Positions 57,114 through 64,000 of a stretch of DNA of 64,000 nucleotides are shown piece after piece. The stretch covers positions 87,904,433 through 87,968,432 of the forward strand of contig CM055275.1 of the NCBI GenBank assembly GCA_029237695.1, read 5' to 3'. The notes below the pieces were generated by a model, which saw only the letters and a program-made list of their open reading frames with translations, had not been told where the DNA came from and did not search any database. Made by a program: the position numbers and the translations under genes. Each line of letters starts with the position of its first letter. Positions within the stretch are counted from its first letter, which is position 1. Source of the DNA: Conchocele bisecta (taxonomy: Eukaryota; Mollusca; Bivalvia; Lucinida; Thyasiridae).

Positions 57114-57171
57114 GTAGGTCAAGGTCAACTGACCCTTTGTAATTCTGTATTTGCCATTTCAATGTTCAGCT

Positions 57172-57639
57172 CCGCCCCGTGCAGGCACTGGGGCGGGATC
57201 AACTGATCCTGAGAATAGTGCTGCAGTAGCCATTGCTTGTCGTAAAAGGCGACTAAACTGGCTTAACGATTGGGTTCATACTTTCCGGAACCCACTATAC
57301 CGGATTTGGCCCTCATGTACATTTTTGGCTTTCTTGTATGTGAGAGTTGAGTCAGGCTATGCCCCATATATAAAAGTAAGATTAGCGCTAATCCTATTAC
57401 TTTTAGGGGATGGGATAAATGATGCTGGTGTGGCGAGGGCCTGGCACCAGATCAGGTTGTTCTAATTTCAGGACTGAATATATATTTTGATTGTAAATAT
57501 TGAGTTCTGAAGTTGGGATTTACCCCCCTCGGACAGGTGGATACGGGACATGACCCCATTGACCCGTCTGCGTGTAGACTCCCTGAGGCTTGTACCTCTA
57601 TGTCAGAAAAGCGGACGTTAAACCCTATTCACTCACTAA
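57172..57639 (+). mobile_element. Young SINE-like retroelement, copy 2
   Basis: 468 bp, nearly identical to 28332-28801 (only about ten visible differences), flanked by a 14-base duplication ttcaatgttcagct (57158-57171, 57640-57653). It lies 58 bases after exon 27, in sense orientation. Confidence 0.92.
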
Positions 57640-57807
57640 TTCAATGTTCAGCTGTTCTATTTGTTAGAAAAGGGCTTTCCACAAATAGTGCAGGAATTAG
57701 TTTTTATTAAAAAATTCAATATACACTGCAATACAGTCTCCAACTATTTTATTGTTAGGCCCACCCCTTTGTGTGCATATGTTTGAAAGACTGTTCCCAT
57801 CCCTAAA

Positions 57808-57860
57808 CACGCAACCAACCAAGGTAGGTCAAGGTTAACTGCCCCTTTCTATTTGGGTGA
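57808..57860 (+). repeat. Echo of the exon 27 3' end and donor
   Basis: The junction ccaag|gtaggtcaaggt of exon 27 recurs here as ccaaggtaggtcaaggttaa, with caactgaccctttg matched by taactgcccctttc. Matching to exon bases further left is weak. Confidence 0.55.
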
Positions 57861-58157
57861 CCCTTTTACCCTTAGATAATGGAATAGATTGACCCATTTC
57901 AATTCTCAGACTGTTAGAAAAAAATGGGTTATTTTGTGTGTGTTTTTTAGACAATTTCTATTGTACATAACTTGTCTAAATAATTTCATAGTATGGTAAC
58001 TATTTCTTAGAATAGAATAACATTTGTATGTCAGCCGTACACATGTATTACAGAATATACGGTTTGCAAGTTGCGTCCCTGTGTGTCAAGGGTGCATCAT
58101 CCACAATTTATACCGTCACTGTTACAGAGATGGCATTTGCTCTGACTGCCATGGACA

Positions 58158-58260
58158 GTTTGATAGCCTAGTGGCAGCGTATTGGGCTTCAGTGCCGAAG
58201 GTTGCGGGTTCAATCCCCGCTTTAGGCATGAACAAATACTTTCATAGTACATTTATTTAA
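58158..58260 (+). mobile_element. tRNA-like SINE W head
   Basis: A-box-like tagcctagtggcagcg (58164-58179) and B box ggttcaatccc (58207-58217) followed by gctttaggcatgaacaaata. It is not a foldable functional tRNA gene by eye. 57861-58157 holds nothing else recognised. Confidence 0.75.
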
Positions 58261-58701
58261 GGAATAAAACCATGAGCTGTTGTGTTTACTGGGGTGCATA
58301 ATACATTTGGTCTGTTTAAAGTGCGTGGAGTCCGACGACGCACTTTAAACGGACCAAATGTATTGTCACCCCAGTAAACGCAACAGCAACATGGTTTTAT
58401 TGCTTTCTTATATTTACACTGCATTTTCTGATAGTTTCAAAAATGTAAATAACCAAATATGGCGTTAACATTAAGAATAATCTTGTTTTGCGTCATTTTG
58501 TTGCAATTCCTGGAACAGCGACGTTGCTGATCAATACCGTCCCGTTATTGTCAATGTCGAGGAAATTAATGATGTCAAATGAACTTTAGCCAAGCAACAA
58601 CGTCGCACGATGTCACATGGGTCTAATGTATTGTATTGGGATGTAAACGCAATACGTCAAATGGGCGTCTGCATTATGAATTTATAGAAGTGTAAATATT
58701 T
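58257..58701 (+). repeat. Palindromic repeat family C, copy 2
   Basis: ggaataaaaccatgagctgt, hairpin aaagtgcgtgg...ccgacgacgcacttt, then ttgcaattcctggaacagcg and gggatgtaaacgcaatacgt. Confidence 0.85.
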
Positions 58702-58702
58702 C

Positions 58703-58790
58703 TTTTGGATGAAACTTGAAACCGAGGTGCCATCTCTTTATCAACTTAGCTGTTGCTGGGGTGTAAAACCCTTTCATTTTCACATTTGAA
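58703..58790 (+). mobile_element. SINE family W tail
   Basis: ttttggatgaaacttgaaac cgaggtgcc, then cttagctgttgctggggtgt. Confidence 0.75.
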
Positions 58791-59930
58791 ATGATAGTTG
58801 TAATAACCAACCACCTGTTAATTTGTGTATTCTAAGTGACGATATGGGACGAGAACTAATGAAGCATCGTGAATAATCGTTAGGCCTAAAAAACATGTTT
58901 CCTGTTACGGTTAAAAAAATTAGTGTCAGTAGGTCGTTTTATTCTATTTTTTATTTTTTCGTTTGTTTCTGTACTGCGATATTTCTGTTGACATGGTGTT
59001 AAATAAATCTTCATGATGTTGTTGTTGTTGTACCACCAGAAATGGTACATGTATGTTATAGAGAAAGGACAAGTATAAAGTTATTCCAGCAACATTTTTT
59101 TTCCAATAAAAGAATTACGGTCGAGGGGTGAACAAAATATGACCGTTCGACTATTAGGAAACAAGCCTTTTGTTTTTTTAGGCCGTGTTGGTAGTAAATA
59201 TTACAACATCAAATTTGAAATGACCGTTGTAATAAATCTTGCTTCATCGCCAGATGAATTGGCCAGTACAGGTATTCGCCCAGCACCGTATGCATAATCA
59301 AGTGTGCATGATTGTATATATGCTACATTTACTTTCAGTTTGCCGTATTTACATGTACATGTATTTGTATTTGAGTCAGCCTCTGCTAGTTTCTCCCTTG
59401 ATGCATTGCTATTTTTTGATGATATTATTTTGAAAAAAAGAGAAATATTTCCCACAAATGACCGATTTTGCCGATACTGATTTCTTAAAAAAGCAATATT
59501 TTGCGTAAATGACGTAAAAAATTGCCACAAAATTCAAAGCTCATTCCTCACAAGCTATGAACTTTCTCTCAATTTTCGACGTCATTCACTGCAAATATAA
59601 CTGATTTTCGAAATAATTATCGGTGAAATTCCGCGATAAAACAAGGGAGTTAATTTCGGAGCCGGATTTGTTTCTGATTCGTTGCAAATCCGATTGGACG
59701 TTATATCCTGTTATGTCCATCAGTCAGATTTCGCATGATCACCAAGCTAGCATGTTTGTTGGTAAGTGTCATTGTTGACTATATGGCAAATGATGTGGTC
59801 CCTACCTATGATTGGAAAAGTGTTTCATCTTTTTTAAAAATATAAATCGTAAAAAAAATATTTATTACATTGTAACAATTTACTCGGACACTATCATTAT
59901 CATTGTACAACCAACATTTTAAACTCAAAA
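58791..59930. other. Intron 27 stretch without recognised exons
   Basis: AT-rich. Contains a (GTT)n run at 59019 and a weak R-like inverted region (59440-59640, around gacgtaaaaaattgccac and ttttcgacgtcattcac). No dynein homology seen on either strand. Confidence 0.45.
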
Positions 59931-59936
59931 TAGTTT

Positions 59937-60090
59937 TTGTCGCGCCTGCTCGCGGACAGCGCAATATAGTTTGCACATTGGCGTACGTCCGGGTGTTAAA
60001 GATTTGGTTTAAAGTTTTTTTTAAGGTTAAAGTTTTTCGGTATACTGTCAAAGCCTCGGCGGGCTCGACATGCGGGCCGCGGCCATCTCG
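59937..60090 (+). repeat. Pearl-like short element, copy 2
   Basis: tgtcgcgcctgctcgcggac to tcaaagcctcggcgggctcg and gccgcggccatctcg. Confidence 0.75.
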
Positions 60091-60364
60091 TTTATGATGC
60101 TGTAATATTCAACTAATATTAAAAATCTTGTTTCGCATTCTCCCCTTTTTCAAAGTTTTATGTGTTAAATGTGTCCCTTTTTTCCTGGCCTTATCATGCC
60201 TTAGCATTAATCCTTGGATAAACACTATGTGACGAACGGTGTAGGCTCCGGTCAGACTATGGAGCATGCTTCTATAAATAGGTTTTATTGTAACTATAGA
60301 AAAAAGCAAAAACAGAAAAAGAAGCGCTGGTAATGCAGTGGATGTAACATAGGATGTTGTTATA

Positions 60365-60848
60365 TGAGACAACCATGTGGTATTGTGCGATATGTCGCAA
60401 AAAATATTTACAAAATTTACGATAGTTTCTGTAAATGACGTCGTAAGTTGACAAAATTGCCGAAGCAAATGCGGACTTCAATTCTGCATGTGCTATGCAA
60501 ATTTCGTCAACTTTTGACGTCATTTACAGGAAATATCACAGTTTCTGTAAATGTATTTCTTGAAATATTGCACATGTTCTTGGGTACAAAATCACATGAC
60601 GTCTCATGTGGCGGTGACTGGAGAAATGGGGCTTATGGGATTTGTTACCAGTGTAGCTCGTGATCAAATAACAGACTCCTGTAGTCTGATAATGATCTAT
60701 ATTGCTTGTTTGAAGCCTGGCGGGTATTTCATTGATAGAATGGTGACCAGTGCAGATCCTGATCAGACTGTGTAGATCCACAGGCTGATCTGGATCTACA
60801 CTTGGCGCAAAAACCATGATCGAGCCCCATTTCTCCAGCCACAGCCAT
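60365..60848 (-). mobile_element. Composite of MITE families R and G, inverted copy 3
   Basis: Family R (60365-60612, end gtacaaaatcacatgacgtc) joined to family G (60607-60848, tggcggtgactggagaaatg to atttctccagccacagcc). Same join as at 26.5 and 35.1 kb, opposite orientation. Confidence 0.85.
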
Positions 60849-60965
60849 AAAAATGTCACACAGCTTCATTTGTTCTCGTGACACACTATCCAATGTAGGC
60901 AATTAGTCGAGTAGTGTTCTGTGACACACTATCCAACGTACAAGGCAATTCGTCAAATAATTTTG

Positions 60966-61215
60966 TTAACTCTTTATATGCTAGCGGTGAAAATATCCGC
61001 CAAACGAATTAGGAGTACAAAAGTATGTTTCTTTTCTCTCAGTAAATATGTCTTGAAATTTCATTAGAATTGAGTCCTCAGGACTCAATTCTAATGAAAT
61101 TCCAAGACATATTCATGATATTTACGGGGAGAAATACTAGAAAATATGATGAATTTTTGTTCGCAAGTTTTGAACTATTTATAGCCCACAAGTTTCCCAG
61201 CATGCAAAGAGTTAA
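60966..61215. mobile_element. TTAA-flanked MITE family N, complete copy
   Basis: TTAACTCTTTATATGCTAGC to CATGCAAAGAGTTAA; centre tttcattagaattgagtcct and complement. Confidence 0.9.
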
Positions 61216-61256
61216 AATCACATACATATTTTGTCACACATTGGTATTGTCATTAA

Positions 61257-61451
61257 TTAAGCCTTACAGTGCTGACTACATTTTGTTGTATGCATGTTTC
61301 TTGATAAAAATTGGTTATGACAGCGCAAGAGAATCTTCTGCAATGAAGATGATTTTCATGTGCTGTTAAAACCTGTTTATTTCTTTAAATAGAAGTTAAA
61401 AATAGAAAACAGCAGACAGCACTAATAAATTTACTGTGTTTTAAGGGTTAA
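61257..61451. mobile_element. TTAA-flanked MITE family D, diverged copy 4
   Basis: TTAAGCCTTACAGTGCTGAC to CTGTGTTTTAAGGGTTAA with gacagcgcaagagaatcttc; the stem is decayed. Confidence 0.82.
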
Positions 61452-61559
61452 ATATCGCTTATTCACAAGCCAACTCGGTGTTAGTCACATGTGTTTTAGT
61501 TTCGAAAATTGTAATTCACTCACTCGTGGAATTTCAGCTTAATTGTACAGTGAGGATTG

Positions 61560-61860
61560 GAGGGTAATTGTGTATATTAACGATGAATCCATCCTTAAGG
61601 ATTCATATCTTAATGGTGAATCTCACTAGGATTCACAACTGGGGCTAAAAGATCTGTAGCCGATTTCTGAATCGAACCTGTTGGCCCGGCCTTAAATGAC
61701 CTTAGCTGTTGATAGGCCGTTAAACACAATAAATCAGTCAATCTGTGCTGAAAGTTTTTGTTGTAAGTTTAGTGCTGTATGTTCTATGGCCTTCTCCGTA
61801 CAGGCACATTTCCATCTGTATGTGACTGTTGTTGTTGAAGGGATGTAAAACCCCAATCAA
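61560..61860 (+). mobile_element. SINE family S fragment followed by W-like tail
   Basis: gagggtaattgtgtatatta, tgttggcccggccttaaatg accttagctgttgataggcc; then a separate tgactgttgttgttgaaggg atgtaaaaccc. Confidence 0.7.
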
Positions 61861-62005
61861 TCCATCAGGGTAATTCACTAAATCACATTTGTTGTTGTTG
61901 TTGTAGATATTGATTTTCTGATACCTGATTTTGAGATATGTGTAATCTTAATAAAATGCATTGCAAAAAACAATTACTACAACTAAAATATATAATCATG
62001 ATAAT

Positions 62006-62931
62006 ACACTGCAGCTCCATTATAACGCGGTGGTCGGGGTCCAAGATTTCAAACCGCGATCGAATCCGACCACGTTATAAAATTTCGGGACATGCACGGG
62101 TACTGGTACTGCACGGGTTACTGGTATCATTCGCATTTCGGTTACCAACTATTGCGGGAATTCCATTAGCAACGGACCCATATAAAATCATGTCATTTGA
62201 ATAGAAGTTAAAGTAATTATTAATAATGCCTATGACATACAAACTTGTATGTATTAATGTATTAAACATAAGAGTTATTTATAAAATCATGTTTATTACG
62301 TTGTATAGTGCTCGCGATAGACAGACGCTTATTACAATGTATACTACTCACGATCAACAGACGCTTAAACGGATTAATTGATAATAAATAATGCCTATGG
62401 TCATGTGTCCTGCTCTATTGTTTACGCTGCAAGTCATATTGATGAATGAAATTTACGATTTAAGCGAGATTGTCGTGGGCTGCAGTAGACAATAGACCAC
62501 GTGATCCCATACCCAGATAATGCTGAAACACCAGTCTATTTATAGAACGCTAAATATTACACCTGGGAGTAAAGAAAAAGAAAGGCGATCGAACACGCAA
62601 CCATTTATTTAAACGACAATTATGTGTAATTGAATTGATTAATAAATATACCTATTAACATGATTACCTGATTAAAGGTACATGTACATGTATTACATTT
62701 GCTAACATACTAATAATAATCCTTTCATGGACTTTGAACTTCGTTGTTTGAATAAATTTGCAGAAATCACTAATCAACTAATTACACGATGACTATGACG
62801 TCCGACGATTTTTTTTCTTTTTTTTTTCTTTTTTTTCTCTGGATTTTTTAAATATTTTTTTGGGATCCACGAGACCCGCGTTATAATGGAGATCGCGCTA
62901 TAAGCGACCGCGTTATAATGGAGCTGCAGTG
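62006..62931. mobile_element. Tc1/mariner-superfamily-like MITE with perfect inverted ends
   Basis: 926 bp bounded by TA (62004-62005, 62932-62933) with 25-base perfect inverted ends starting CACTGCAGCTCCATTATAAC. Extra internal copies of gttataatggag occur near the right end. No transposase frame; a (T,C)-rich run at 62809-62839. Confidence 0.85.
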
Positions 62932-63116
62932 TAGTACAGTATTTGAGGGCAGAGGATAAATGATGATGATTTGTGCTGCAATGCAAAACTGCAAAACTTA
63001 TGTCACACATTATAAACCTTCGTTACAAAATCATGTGATGTCTTACACCGAGTAACTGATCATATCATTATCTCATATTCCAGTAATAACAATATATGTT
63101 CTGCGGCTAGACATCT

Positions 63117-63328
63117 GGAGCCCGTTTCACTTACGATAAGAATTCATGTTCGTACGAAGATTTGTGTGAATTTTTTTCTCACATTAACGTGTTTCTCTAA
63201 TCCCACCATTTTGTACCTTCAAATGTCATTCAATGCATGCAACACATCCACAAAAGATAAAATTTAAATTTTGCACTTTCAAACTTCTTAGTCGTACGAA
63301 GTTTAGTGAAACGGACCCCTGGGCCCCA
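63117..63328. mobile_element. MITE family H, diverged copy
   Basis: gagcccgtttcacttacgat and cgaagtttagtgaaacggac ends; the centre is unlike other copies. 62934-63116 shows nothing recognised. Confidence 0.65.
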
Positions 63329-63393
63329 GCCGTCTAGTACCGGTACAGTATAACCCTAAATATTTGGACACCATTTGTTTTGGAAAACCCATA

Positions 63394-63577
63394 TTAACCC
63401 TCACACCGCTATCTTAATTTTTTGTCGTCTACTATTTATTTTCATTTTACATTTTACATTTTTAACATCAAAAACATGCTTTGACAGCACTTTAGAATAA
63501 TTTACAACATGCTTTGACAGCACTTCAGAATCATTTCCATTTGGAAATGATTTTGAAGTGCTGTCAAAGCATGTTTT
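63394..63577. mobile_element. TTAA-type MITE family E, copy 6 (truncated)
   Basis: TTAACCCTCACACCGCTATC start, centre cagaatcatttccatttgga; cut at the start of the next repeat. Confidence 0.82.
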
Positions 63578-64000
63578 TTGTCAAGCCCGCTTGCGGAAAG
63601 CGAGACATAGTGAACACAATGTCGTGCGTGCATCTGTGCGTCCGTCCATCCGTCCGTGTCCGTCTGTGTGTCCGTCCGTCTGAAATCTGTGTTAAAGTTT
63701 TGAAATACCTTATATCTCTGCAGTCCTAAGTCACATTGACTTGAAACTTCATATGCTTATTAGTCATCATCCATATATTCATGCTGTATCCCACTCATGT
63801 GGCCCCTGTGCCCAAGGTCAAATTACTTAGAAGTTTGCGTTCCGAAATCAGCGTTAAAGTTTTTAAATACCTTATATCTCTGCAGTCCTAAGTCACATTG
63901 ACTTGAAACTTCATATGCTTATTAGTCATCATCCATATATTCATTCTGTGTCCCACTCATGCGGCCCCTGTGCCCCTATGTCAAGGTCAAATGACTTTGT
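63578..64000 (+). repeat. Pearl-like tandem element at window end
   Basis: tcaagcccgcttgcggaaag start, a (CCGT)n-like tract, then two units ~177 bases apart with ccttatatctctgcagtcct and tcatatgcttattagtcatc; continues past the window. Confidence 0.85.

Noticed and set aside
437..57113. Assignment to DNAH3, DNAH7, DNAH12 or DNAH1
   Set aside because: Their AAA1 block as I know it reads GKFFKGLA.AGAWACFDEFN; here it is [20 protein letters not shown], which fits DNAH6. A search would settle it.
58158..58230. A functional tRNA gene
   Set aside because: A and B boxes are present, but the acceptor stem does not close and the flanks match a SINE family seen elsewhere in the window.
57114..64000. 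A second gene in the last 7 kb
   Set aside because: No frame on either strand shows homology or splice-linked coding blocks; the region is filled with repeats.

Overview
This is eukaryotic nuclear DNA from an invertebrate animal, most likely a bivalve mollusc. It holds short exons of one gene with GT-AG introns. The introns are AT-rich and packed with inverted-repeat elements of bivalve type. These include blocks that open with an AGCTCACCTGAGC motif and end in a GGGCCATCATGGCCC hairpin, pearl-like arrays, and SINEs ending in GACCTTAGCTGTTG. The species call comes from repeat style only and is not proven. No rRNA, functional tRNA, CRISPR array or second protein-coding gene is visible.

One plus-strand gene crosses the whole window. 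Its 27 consecutive internal exons (437-572 to 56976-57113) encode about 1,378 residues of an axonemal dynein heavy chain, best matched to DNAH6, a single-headed inner-arm dynein. All exon phases join without a break (4,136 coding bases in total). The encoded part runs from the N-terminal tail through the linker (DHC_N2) into AAA1, with the Walker A motif in exon 26 and Walker B in exon 27. The true start and the 3' two thirds of the gene lie outside. Exon numbers are local to this window.

Layout: exons 1-6 at 0.4-7.4 kb; a large repeat-filled intron 6 (7.4-16.3 kb) with pearl-like arrays and a large composite repeat; exons 7-14 at 16.3-25.3 kb; a large intron 14 (25.3-34.2 kb); exons 15-24 at 34.2-49.2 kb; intron 24 (5 kb); exons 25-27 at 54.2-57.1 kb; then at least 6.9 kb of intron 27 with no exon.

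The most unusual structure is repeated local duplication of exon edges into neighbouring introns. There is a constrained-looking but dead second copy of exon 6, a 151-bp array made from the start of exon 19 beside a 70-bp array made from the end of exon 20, a 68-bp duplicate of the exon 8 acceptor, a decayed half copy of exon 23, and smaller echoes of the donors of exons 8, 16 and 27. Several satellites appear to have grown out of mobile elements: a 45-bp array from one MITE and an ATGCT array from another. Palindromic MITEs flanked by TTAA are very common. Many acceptors sit directly beside SINE tails, CAAT repeats or a long hairpin. How these affect splicing is inference.
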